Both the position numbers and the translations under genes were made by a program. The notes below the pieces were generated by a model that searched no databases, was not told the DNA's origin, and worked only from the letters and a program-made list of their open reading frames with translations. Source: Flavobacterium sp. (GTDB lineage: Bacteria > Bacteroidota > Bacteroidia > Flavobacteriales > Flavobacteriaceae). From it: DNA of 9,300 bases. The stretch covers positions 1 to 9,300 of the forward strand of contig JALRGZ010000247.1 in assembly GCA_023253295.1 (NCBI GenBank), read 5' to 3'. Positions within the stretch are counted from its first letter, which is position 1, and each line of letters starts with the position of its first letter. Below, piece after piece: positions 1 through 5,083 of the stretch.

Positions 1-342
1 TTGTATTTCACTAAAGAAATGTTCGGAAAATCTAAAATCCGTTTGCGTCCTTCTTATTTCCCATTTACAGAGCCTAGTGCCGAGATAGATATTTACTGGG
101 GTTTAAAAACCGAAACTGATTATAGAATTACAAAAGGTACAGGTTGGTTAGAAATTGGAGGTTGCGGAATGGTAGATCCTAATGTTTTGAAAAACTGTGG
201 CATCAATCCTGATGAATATAATGGATTTGCATTTGGAATGGGAGTAGAGCGTATTGCGATGTTGTTGTACCAAATTGGAGATATTCGTATGTTTTATGAA
301 AATGACGTACGTTTCTTAGAGCAATTCAAATCAATAATATAA
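1..342 (+). CDS. pheS: Phenylalanyl-tRNA synthetase alpha subunit, C-terminal part
   Basis: This is the last 113 residues of the catalytic alpha subunit of cytosolic phenylalanine-tRNA ligase, which charges tRNA-Phe with phenylalanine as an alpha2-beta2 complex with PheT. The class II synthetase motif 2 region is visible as RLRPSYFPFTEPSAEID (about residues 15-31). Motif 3 is visible as GFAFGMGVERIAMLLYQIGD (about 75-94), with its invariant arginine. The conserved segment GWLEIGGCGMVDPNVL lies between them. PheS proteins are usually about 330-340 residues, so roughly two thirds of the gene lies before the window. The TTG at base 1 is an internal codon and not the start. The reading frame is intact to the TAA at 340-342. 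Identity is essentially certain from the motifs. Confidence 0.97.
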   Translation: MYFTKEMFGKSKIRLRPSYFPFTEPSAEIDIYWGLKTETDYRITKGTGWLEIGGCGMVDPNVLKNCGINPDEYNGFAFGMGVERIAMLLYQIGDIRMFYENDVRFLEQFKSII

Positions 343-346
343 TTAT

Positions 347-418
347 AAGTCCTTAGTTGGTAGTCCATAGTCCTTAGTTTAAAATATTGCTTAGGACTGA
401 CTGCTAAGTACTAGGGAT
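347..418. repeat. Cluster of short AGTCCTTAGT-type repeats after pheS
   Basis: The 11-mer AGTCCTTAGTT occurs at 348-358 and again at 369-379, exactly 21 bp apart, with a related TAGTCCATAG between them (361-370). Inverted, slightly diverged copies follow: CTTAGGACT at 390-398 and CTAAGTACT near 404-412. Copies 369-377 and 390-398 can pair (8 of 9 positions) around a 12-base loop. The stretch fills the 88-bp gap between pheS and the next gene. It looks like a degenerate simple repeat of the kind that decorates flavobacterial intergenic regions. A weak attenuator-like hairpin is possible but no clear T-run follows it directly. Confidence 0.6.
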
Positions 419-430
419 TCTTTTTTAAAA

Positions 431-838
431 ATGAAAAAAGACATCATTATCCCCGAAGTAGAAAACGTATTCATTGCTGCTGTTCAAGAGTGGAGCGATG
501 ATTTTATGGAGAAAGTTTGGTACGCCTATTTAGTAAACGACAGCGACTTTGATATCGATAGCGTGATGGTGGTTTCTAAAGCTTTCGGAACCATTGATGG
601 CGAGATGAAAAAAACTTCGGTTTTGCGTCACGCTTTTGTTCAGGTTCCTGCTGTTTCGGTAGTGAAAATAGAAATGGTTGAAAAAAGCCTTTTACCATTG
701 AATAATGAGTTCATGCTGACGTTCTTTATAGGAAATACCTTGTATGATAAAAAATATATTTTCAAAGCCAATTCGATTAATGAAAATAATGTAGAAGAAG
801 TGCCTATTCTGTTTGTAGATGGGGTTATCGTGAGATAA
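431..838 (+). CDS. Conserved-looking small protein of unknown function downstream of pheS
   Basis: This 135-residue soluble protein is not one I can assign a function to. It starts MKKDIIIPEVENVFIAAVQEW and ends at a TAA just before a strong terminator. Composition is acidic to neutral with alternating hydrophobic residues, suggesting a beta-rich fold (for example VFIAAVQEW, SVMVVSKAF, VPAVSVVKIEMVEKSLLPL, EFMLTFFIGNTLYDKKYIF). There is no signal peptide, membrane segment or recognisable catalytic motif. It lies 88 bp after pheS on the same strand with no convincing terminator or promoter in between, so it may be read from the pheS transcript; that is inference. I have the impression that a protein of this type is a frequent neighbour of pheS in flavobacteria, but I cannot verify this here. 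The gene is very likely real because of its codon pattern, length and terminator. Confidence 0.85.
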   Translation: MKKDIIIPEVENVFIAAVQEWSDDFMEKVWYAYLVNDSDFDIDSVMVVSKAFGTIDGEMKKTSVLRHAFVQVPAVSVVKIEMVEKSLLPLNNEFMLTFFIGNTLYDKKYIFKANSINENNVEEVPILFVDGVIVR

Positions 839-858
839 ACTTTTTCTGAACAATAATT

Positions 859-905
859 AAAACCGCAAATTCACAGATTATAAATGTGAATTTGCGGTTT
901 TTTTT
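859..905 (+). terminator. Strong rho-independent terminator
   Basis: A 16-bp perfect stem pairs 859-874 (AAAACCGCAAATTCAC) with 886-901 around an 11-base loop. The 3' arm runs into TTTTTTT, so it works as an intrinsic terminator for the pheS-side transcript. The A-run on the 5' side would let it act in the opposite direction as well. Confidence 0.93.
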
Positions 906-930
906 ATCATCTATTTGTAAGTGAATTTTT

Positions 931-952
931 TATATTTGATTAAAAATCAAAT
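931..952 (+). promoter_or_regulatory. Possible Bacteroidota -7 box with overlapping inverted repeat, lipoprotein promoter
   Basis: TATATTTG at 931-938 fits the Bacteroidota -7 consensus TAnnTTTG, but I see no TTTG at the usual 19-22 bp upstream (the nearest TTTG, 914-917, is too close). A perfect inverted repeat, ATTTGATT AAA AATCAAAT (934-952), overlaps the box and ends 30 bp before the chosen start. It could be a repressor site or only an AT-rich coincidence. Confidence 0.4.
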
Positions 953-982
953 GTGATCATTTTTAAAACACAGATATCATAT

Positions 983-1570
983 ATGAAAACAATGCTTACC
1001 ATTATGATTTGTATTTTATCTTTTATTTCGTGTAAACGTCAAGAAAATAATACTATCGAACAAAAAAAAGATTCTTCAGAAAACGCTCTTTCGGAATTGG
1101 CAACAGTAATAACTCAAAAATCTGACAAAAATATTAGTTGTGATTTAGTATTAGAGTTTTTATATGAATATGAAAAAAATTACGACAAGATTTTTGAAAG
1201 AGACTTCATTAATTATGAAGGTAACTATTCTGTGAATTTTGACAATTTAAAATATTATATTGACAAAACTCAACTGCAAAAATTTTGCACTCAGAATTAT
1301 ATAAACAATTTCCGAAACGTTATTGTTAACATCGATGCCAAACTAAAAGCACAGCCACAGAACGATGGAACAATTGATGGCTTAGAATCAGACTATATCT
1401 TGCACACCCAAGAATTAGAAGAAGTTTTGAATTATATTAGAGATAGAAAAATTAACTGTATCGAAAAAACTGGAAATATTGTTCAAGTTAATTTTGAGAA
1501 TATTCATTCGCTAATCTTTAGATTAGACAAAGATAAAATTGATTCAATAGAGTTAATGATAGCAAATTGA
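983..1570 (+). CDS. Putative lipoprotein of unknown function
   Basis: This is a 195-residue predicted secreted lipoprotein. From the ATG at 983 it starts MKTMLTIMICILSFISC, a short positive N-terminus plus hydrophobic core ending in a lipobox (F-I-S-C, Cys17). An in-frame ATG at 953 would add ten residues (MIIFKTQISY) before this signal and is less likely, because a signal peptide should begin close to its charged end. After Cys17 comes a polar linker (KRQENNTIEQKKDSSENA), then a mainly helical, charged domain without cysteine-rich or catalytic motifs. Segments such as LVLEFLYEYEKNYD and GLESDYILHTQELEE faintly recall DUF3828-type lipoproteins, but I would not assign that family without a profile search. 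It stands alone between a terminator and a repeat block. Its A+T content is higher than that of its neighbours, which would fit a fast-evolving or acquired accessory gene. Confidence 0.8.
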   Translation: MKTMLTIMICILSFISCKRQENNTIEQKKDSSENALSELATVITQKSDKNISCDLVLEFLYEYEKNYDKIFERDFINYEGNYSVNFDNLKYYIDKTQLQKFCTQNYINNFRNVIVNIDAKLKAQPQNDGTIDGLESDYILHTQELEEVLNYIRDRKINCIEKTGNIVQVNFENIHSLIFRLDKDKIDSIELMIAN

Positions 1571-1637
1571 AGTAGATTTGATTACTAACTGACAATTGTA
1601 TTCTGTGCTGGCAAAGATTGTAATAAGAGGCAAGTAC

Positions 1638-1668
1638 TTTGTGAAAAAATGAATTCCCCATAGTTTTG
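1638..1668 (+). promoter_or_regulatory. Consensus-like promoter at the edge of repeat copy A
   Basis: TTTG at 1638-1641, a 19-bp spacer and TAGTTTTG at 1661-1668 give a full match to the Bacteroidota pattern TTTG-N19-TAnnTTTG. The -7 box is the first eight bases of repeat copy A, so transcription would begin inside the repeat near 1675. No coding gene lies directly after it; a transcript would run through copy B toward the GIY-YIG gene. Confidence 0.4.
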
Positions 1669-1696
1669 TCATTCCGAGGGATGAGGAATCTCCGCA
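1661..1696 (+). repeat. REP-like repeat, copy A
   Basis: This 36-bp copy contains the core GTCATTCCGA and GAGGAATCTCCGCA. It matches copy C (1821-1856) at 34 of 36 positions, exactly 160 bp upstream and in the same orientation. It also forms an inverted pair with copy B. Confidence 0.85.
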
Positions 1697-1755
1697 CAGA
1701 TTTTTTATGTTTGGTTTTGAACAACATATTTAATTTTAAATAAACTCAGATTGAA

Positions 1756-1781
1756 GAGATTTCTCCTTTGTCGAAATGACA
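1756..1781 (-). repeat. REP-like repeat, copy B (degenerate, inverted)
   Basis: Read on the minus strand this is TGTCATTTCGACAAAGG followed by AGAAATCTC. It matches copy A at 20 of 26 positions. With A it brackets a spacer of about 59 bp that contains no gene, like a short non-autonomous element. Confidence 0.7.
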
Positions 1782-1798
1782 ACTTTGTGGTTATGTTA

Positions 1799-1828
1799 TT
1801 GTTCAGTCGAAAATTACGGCTAGTTTTG
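1799..1828 (+). promoter_or_regulatory. Probable promoter of the GIY-YIG gene, at the edge of repeat copy C
   Basis: TTG at 1799-1801, a 19-bp spacer and TAGTTTTG at 1821-1828 match the Bacteroidota promoter pattern. The -7 box is again the first eight bases of a repeat copy. The expected start of transcription, near 1835, is about 55 bp before the GIY-YIG ATG at 1891. Confidence 0.45.
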
Positions 1829-1856
1829 TCATTCCGAGGTACGAGGAATCTCCGCA
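1821..1856 (+). repeat. REP-like repeat, copy C (left flank of the GIY-YIG gene)
   Basis: The copy reads TAGTTTTGTCATTCCGAGG, then TACGAGGAATCTCCGCA. It is nearly identical to copy A and inverted relative to copy D, which lies just after the gene. C (1824-1855) and D (2215-2246) agree at 28 of 32 positions; three of the four differences fall in the five-base centre. Confidence 0.88.
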
Positions 1857-1890
1857 AAGTATAATAAAGTAATTAACCCAAAAGTAAGAT

Positions 1891-2205
1891 ATGCAATTTC
1901 AGGAAGGTTATCACACTTATTACATTTATATTATAACCAATAAAGCGAAAACGGTTTTATATACTGGTGTGACTAATCATCTTAAAATTAGATTGCAGCA
2001 ACATAGGGAAAATATAGAACAAGGTAATACAACTTTTGCTTCAAAATATCAGGTACATTATTTATTGTATTTTGAAAAGTTTACCTGGATTCAGGAAGCA
2101 ATTGCCAGAGAAAAAGAAATTAAGGGTTGGCGTAGAGAGAAAAAGATAGATTTGATCAAAACCATCAATCCTGATTTAGAGTTTCTCAATTATTTATTTG
2201 AATAG
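1891..2205 (+). CDS. GIY-YIG family endonuclease, small single-domain type
   Basis: This is a 104-residue protein that is almost entirely one GIY-YIG domain of the UPF0213/YhbQ-like type. The two signature strands are YYIYIIT (residues 10-16, with YIY in place of GIY) and LYTGVT (23-28, with YTG in place of YIG). The probable catalytic arginine is Arg34 in LKIRLQQH, the probable metal-binding glutamate is Glu74 in EAIAREKEIKGW, and a conserved INPDLEFL segment closes the domain. Family members cut DNA with one catalytic metal ion; the target of this one is unknown. It starts at an ATG with only a weak AAGTAAGAT leader, after a probable promoter inside repeat C, and stops 9 bp before repeat D. 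All expected active-site positions seem to be kept, so it is probably an active enzyme. Confidence 0.93.
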   Translation: MQFQEGYHTYYIYIITNKAKTVLYTGVTNHLKIRLQQHRENIEQGNTTFASKYQVHYLLYFEKFTWIQEAIAREKEIKGWRREKKIDLIKTINPDLEFLNYLFE

Positions 2206-2214
2206 ATTTTCAGA

Positions 2215-2246
2215 GCGAAGATTCCTCCTTCGTCGGAATGACAAAA
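2215..2246 (-). repeat. REP-like repeat, copy D (right flank of the GIY-YIG gene, inverted)
   Basis: On the minus strand this reads TTTTGTCATTCCGACGAAGG, then AGGAATCTTCGC. It is the inverted partner of copy C. On the plus strand CGAAG/CTTCG can close a small hairpin with a 7-base loop (ATTCCTC). There is no T-run, so it is not a normal terminator, although it lies between the convergent GIY-YIG and Lrp-family genes. Confidence 0.88.
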
Positions 2247-2262
2247 TGCTTGGTATTCTTTT

Positions 2263-2724
2263 TTAAATATTATACTCCGTAGTATGAAAGATTTCTTTCA
2301 GTACAAAATAACTTTCTAAGACCCCAATGTTATCAATTTTGGATAATTTCAATCGGACAAATTCATGGTACTCGTCCAGACTTTTCAGGTTTATTTTCAA
2401 AAAGAAATCCACTTTTCCAGCCATGTGATAACATTCTTGAACTTCCTTCAAGGCTTTGATTTGTTTTTCAAAAGTATCAATAAAACCTTCGTTATGATAA
2501 CGAAGCGAGACCATGCAAATAGCAGTAACAGGCTGATTAATCAATTTTTTATTCAAGATAGCCGCATACTTTTTGATATAACCTTTATTCTCTAATCGGC
2601 GTATTCTTTCGTACACAGGCGAGCTGGTAAGATTAAGCGCATCGGCGATTTCTTTGGTTGTTTTTTTTGAATCTTTTTGCAGAATTCGTAATATTTTTAG
2701 GTCAATTTCGTCCAGTTTTTCCAT
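2263..2724 (-). CDS. Lrp/AsnC family transcriptional regulator
   Basis: This 153-residue DNA-binding regulator has the usual length for the Lrp/AsnC family. Residues 4-52 form the winged helix-turn-helix, with the family-typical stretches LDEIDLKILRILQKDSKKT and LTSSPVYERIRRLENKGYI. Residues 66-143 form the RAM effector and oligomer domain, including ECYHMAGKVDFFLKINL, where amino-acid ligands bind in the family. It is divergent from tdh-kbl across 165 bp, which suggests it controls threonine/glycine breakdown and senses a related amino acid; that is inferred from position and family. The start MEKLDEIDLKIL aligns well with family N-termini. A probable -7 box on its strand overlaps an inverted repeat (2791-2820), suggesting autoregulation. 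No clear terminator follows the gene, which converges with the GIY-YIG unit. Confidence 0.95.
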   Translation of the reverse strand: MEKLDEIDLKILRILQKDSKKTTKEIADALNLTSSPVYERIRRLENKGYIKKYAAILNKKLINQPVTAICMVSLRYHNEGFIDTFEKQIKALKEVQECYHMAGKVDFFLKINLKSLDEYHEFVRLKLSKIDNIGVLESYFVLKEIFHTTEYNI

Positions 2725-2790
2725 AGCAGTTAAAATTTCTTTTTGAGTGCTTTTAAAAAGCTGTTTTAAGGTAAAAATGCTTTAGTAGTG

Positions 2791-2820
2791 TTAAATGTAA
2801 GTCAAAATTACTTAATTTAA
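2791..2820. promoter_or_regulatory. Candidate Lrp-family operator (inverted repeat)
   Basis: The arms are TTAAAT-g-TAAGT (2791-2802) and ACTTA-ATTTAA (2810-2820): 11 complementary pairs with one bulged G, around the 7-bp spacer CAAAATT. It is the strongest inverted repeat between the regulator and tdh. It overlaps the regulator's own -7 box and lies about 18 bp upstream of the tdh -33 element. Confidence 0.55.
2803..2810 (-). promoter_or_regulatory. Possible -7 box of the Lrp-family gene
   Basis: CAAAATTA on the plus strand is TAATTTTG on the minus strand, matching TAnnTTTG, about 80 bp before the regulator's ATG. No good -33 TTTG is seen at the right distance, so this would be a weak or activated promoter. 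It falls inside the inverted repeat. Confidence 0.35.
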
Positions 2821-2837
2821 TTGGTATTGCAGTGATA

Positions 2838-2870
2838 TTGTCTTTTTAATTTAATTCTGGACTAATTTTG
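2838..2870 (+). promoter_or_regulatory. Promoter of the tdh-kbl operon
   Basis: TTG at 2838-2840, a 22-bp spacer and TAATTTTG at 2863-2870 fit the Bacteroidota promoter consensus. Transcription would start near 2876, leaving a short AT-rich leader of about 14 bases before the tdh ATG at 2890. Confidence 0.6.
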
Positions 2871-2889
2871 TATCATTAAGATTTTAAAT

Positions 2890-3861
2890 ATGATACAAGA
2901 AAAAATTTTAGTAGTTGGTGCTAATGGGCAGTTGGGGTCGGTTTTAACCAAAAAATTGCAAGAGTGCTATGGTATCGATGCTATAGTTGCATCCGATTTG
3001 AATGTTAAAGCTAATTTTGAAGGAGTATTTGAAACTTTAGATGCTACAGATTCCGAGGCTTTAAAAAGTATTGTTGAAAAATACAAAGTGACGCAAATTT
3101 ATCATTTGGCGGCTATCTTATCCGCCAACGGTGAAAAAGCGCCTTTGCGTACCTGGGATATTAATATGCAAACATTCTTTAATGTACTTGAAGCAGCTAA
3201 GAATTGTCATGTAAAAAAGGTTTTTTATCCAAGTTCAATTGCTGTTTTTGGTAACAATATTCAAAGAGAAAACACCCCTCAAAATTCTATTTTGAATCCT
3301 TCAACTGTATATGGAAATAGTAAGGTAGCTGGTGAAAATTGGGCTAATTATTATTTTGAAAAATACGGTTTAGATATTCGATCAATAAGATATCCGGGTA
3401 TTATTGGTTACCAATCATTACCAGGTGGAGGAACAACCGATTATGCTATTGATATTTATCACAAAGCAATCAATCATGAAACTTTTGAATGCTTTTTAGC
3501 AGAATCGACTAAATTACCAATGATTTATATGGAGGATGCCATTCGTGCAACGATTGAATTAATGGAAGCTCCTGCAGCGAACATTACTTTGCGAACTTCT
3601 TATAATTTGGCTGGAATGAGTTTTACTCCACAGGAATTATACGAATCAATCAAGGAAATTTATCCCGATTTTAAAATTGTCTATAATCCGGATTATAGAC
3701 AACAAATTGCAGACTCATGGCCGATGAGTATCGATGATTCTCAGGCTCAAAAAGATTTTAATTGGAAACCCCAATATGATCTTAAAATGATGACTGAAGA
3801 TATGATTAAAAATTTAGAATCAATTAAAAACATAAACGAATTAGCATGTACGCATCAGTAA
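2890..3861 (+). CDS. tdh: L-threonine 3-dehydrogenase, short-chain (GalE-like) type
   Basis: This enzyme oxidises L-threonine to 2-amino-3-oxobutyrate with NAD+, the first step of threonine breakdown to glycine and acetyl-CoA. The 323-residue protein is an extended short-chain dehydrogenase, not the zinc-dependent type of E. coli. The Rossmann motif GANGQLG is at residues 10-16, Asp36 (ASDLN) is placed to bind the adenosine ribose, HLAA is at 72-75, and the catalytic Ser115/Ser116 and Tyr141-x3-Lys145 (PSTVYGNSK) follow. The substrate-side segments RYPGIIGY and YNPDYRQQIADSWP, typical of this subfamily, distinguish it from UDP-sugar epimerases. Flavobacterial enzymes of this type have been characterised. 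It overlaps kbl by 16 bases, implying translational coupling. A perfect 26-bp palindrome lies in the coding region at 3677-3702. Confidence 0.95.
   Translation: MIQEKILVVGANGQLGSVLTKKLQECYGIDAIVASDLNVKANFEGVFETLDATDSEALKSIVEKYKVTQIYHLAAILSANGEKAPLRTWDINMQTFFNVLEAAKNCHVKKVFYPSSIAVFGNNIQRENTPQNSILNPSTVYGNSKVAGENWANYYFEKYGLDIRSIRYPGIIGYQSLPGGGTTDYAIDIYHKAINHETFECFLAESTKLPMIYMEDAIRATIELMEAPAANITLRTSYNLAGMSFTPQELYESIKEIYPDFKIVYNPDYRQQIADSWPMSIDDSQAQKDFNWKPQYDLKMMTEDMIKNLESIKNINELACTHQ
3677..3702. repeat. Perfect 26-bp palindrome inside tdh
   Basis: The half-site TTGTCTATAATCC (3677-3689) is followed with no spacer by its exact reverse complement GGATTATAGACAA (3690-3702). In RNA this gives an 11-bp stem with a CCGG loop. 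It encodes part of the conserved segment IVYNPDYRQQI, about 160 bp before the kbl start. Confidence 0.95.
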
Positions 3862-5036
3862 AAAATCAATTGATTAATGAAATTGAAGCCATTAAAGAAA
3901 ATGGACTTTATAAGAGTGAACGAATAATTACTTCTAAACAAGGTTCAGAAATTGATACGGTAGAAAGAAAAGAAGTACTTAATTTTTGCGCGAACAATTA
4001 TTTAGGATTATCAGCTGATCCAACAGTAATTGATGCTGCTGTAGAGTCAGTAAAAACACATGGTTTCGGACTTTCATCAGTACGTTTTATTTGTGGAACA
4101 CAAGATATTCATAAAGAGTTGGAACAAAAAACAGCTGCCTTTTTAGGAATGGAAGACTGTATTTTGTATGCTGCTGCTTTTGATGCTAATGGTGGTGTTT
4201 TTGAACCACTTTTGAACGAAGAAGATGCCATTATTTCCGATGCTTTAAATCATGCTTCTATAATTGATGGTATCCGTCTTTGTAAAGCCAAACGTTTTAG
4301 ATATGCTCATAATGACATGAGTGATTTAGAAACGCAGTTACAGGCTGCTTCTGGTGCTCGCCGAAAATTGATTGTTACTGATGGTTCTTTTTCAATGGAT
4401 GGAACAATCGCTCAATTGGATAAAATTTGTGATTTAGCTGATAAATATGACGCTATGATAATGGTGGATGAGTGTCACTCAACTGGTTTTATTGGTGAAA
4501 CTGGACGAGGAGTACATGAATTGCACAAAGTAATGGATAGAATTGATATCATTACAGGAACTTATGGTAAAGCTTTAGGAGGTGCTTCTGGAGGATTTAC
4601 AGCGGCTAGAAAAGAAATTGTAGATATTTTAAGACAACGTTCTCGTCCGTATTTGTTTTCTAATACATTGGCTCCGGCTATTGTTGGTGCTTCTTTGAAA
4701 GTTTTGGATATGATTTCTAATTCAACGAGTTTAAGAGATAAATTAGAAAGAAATACTAAACTTTTCAGAACGGAGATGACTGCAGCTGGTTTTGATATTG
4801 TACCGGGAATTCATCCTATTGTACCTATCATGTTGTATGAAGCGCAATTGGCTCAGGAATTTGCAAAAAGATTATTAGAAGAAGGTATATATGTAATAGG
4901 ATTCTTCTATCCGGTAGTTCCTCAAGGAAAAGCCAGAATCAGAGTGCAACTTTCGGCAGCACACGAAACAGAGCATATCGAAAAGGCAATTAAGGCTTTT
5001 GTGAAAGTTGGTAAAGAATTAGGTGTAATCCAATAA
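3846..5036 (+). CDS. kbl: Glycine C-acetyltransferase (2-amino-3-ketobutyrate CoA ligase)
   Basis: This PLP-dependent enzyme cleaves 2-amino-3-oxobutyrate with CoA to glycine and acetyl-CoA, finishing the pathway begun by Tdh and removing an unstable intermediate. The 396-residue length and the whole alpha-oxoamine synthase layout match E. coli Kbl: N-terminal NGLYKSERIITS, CANNYLGLS (49-57), GLSSVRFICGTQDIHKELE (75-93), the PLP-stacking histidine in LNHASIIDGIR (His136), VDECHSTGFIG (Asp208 and His211), the Schiff-base lysine in TYGKALGGASGG (Lys242), and the C-terminal arginines in KARIRVQLSAAH. The ATG at 3846 lies within the end of tdh. The N-terminus aligns with known Kbl proteins, so the overlap is real. 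Serine palmitoyl or AON synthases share the fold, but the tdh linkage and motifs favour Kbl. Confidence 0.97.
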   Translation: MYASVKNQLINEIEAIKENGLYKSERIITSKQGSEIDTVERKEVLNFCANNYLGLSADPTVIDAAVESVKTHGFGLSSVRFICGTQDIHKELEQKTAAFLGMEDCILYAAAFDANGGVFEPLLNEEDAIISDALNHASIIDGIRLCKAKRFRYAHNDMSDLETQLQAASGARRKLIVTDGSFSMDGTIAQLDKICDLADKYDAMIMVDECHSTGFIGETGRGVHELHKVMDRIDIITGTYGKALGGASGGFTAARKEIVDILRQRSRPYLFSNTLAPAIVGASLKVLDMISNSTSLRDKLERNTKLFRTEMTAAGFDIVPGIHPIVPIMLYEAQLAQEFAKRLLEEGIYVIGFFYPVVPQGKARIRVQLSAAHETEHIEKAIKAFVKVGKELGVIQ

Positions 5037-5083
5037 ACTTTTTCTAGCTTTGATAGCAATAGGAACGTTGTAAAAAAGTTGGA

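Larger units (their letters stand above)
1824..2246. mobile_element. Candidate repeat-bounded GIY-YIG unit
   Basis: Inverted repeats C and D bracket one small nuclease gene with about 35 bp on the left and 9 bp on the right. The layout (terminal inverted repeats, a single endonuclease-type gene, an apparent gene-free relative A-B immediately upstream) is what a small mobile or formerly mobile unit would look like. The GIY-YIG protein would stand where a REP-associated transposase stands in enterobacteria. No target-site duplication is obvious. Mobility and dependence on the nuclease are inference. A plain alternative is that the repeats serve as protein-binding or RNA-processing sites and the gene only happens to be their neighbour. 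Confidence 0.5.

Noticed and set aside
1..3. TTG at base 1 as the start codon of pheS
   Set aside because: The protein begins in the middle of the conserved catalytic domain, so the window simply cuts the gene.
1511..1526. Inverted repeat CTAATCT-TT-AGATTAG inside the lipoprotein gene
   Set aside because: Seven-base arms are expected about once or twice by chance in a window of this size and base composition, and nothing else supports a function.
1518..1727. Minus-strand reading frame of 69 codons across the lipoprotein end and repeat copy A
   Set aside because: It overlaps the lipoprotein gene and a non-coding repeat, shows no family motif and has no start signal; it is a by-product of AT-rich sequence.
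1661..2246. CRISPR array
   Set aside because: Four similar repeats are present, but they alternate in orientation, have very unequal spacing (about 60, 40 and 360 bp) and flank a nuclease gene; no cas genes are present.
2365..2595. Plus-strand reading frame of 76 codons antisense to the Lrp-family gene
   Set aside because: It lies wholly inside a well-supported regulator gene on the other strand and has no protein-like features.
5045..5052. TAGCTTTG as an independent promoter for the UPF0126 gene
   Set aside because: There is no TTG at the right distance upstream and no terminator after kbl, so read-through from the tdh promoter is the simpler explanation; it is mentioned only within the gene entry.
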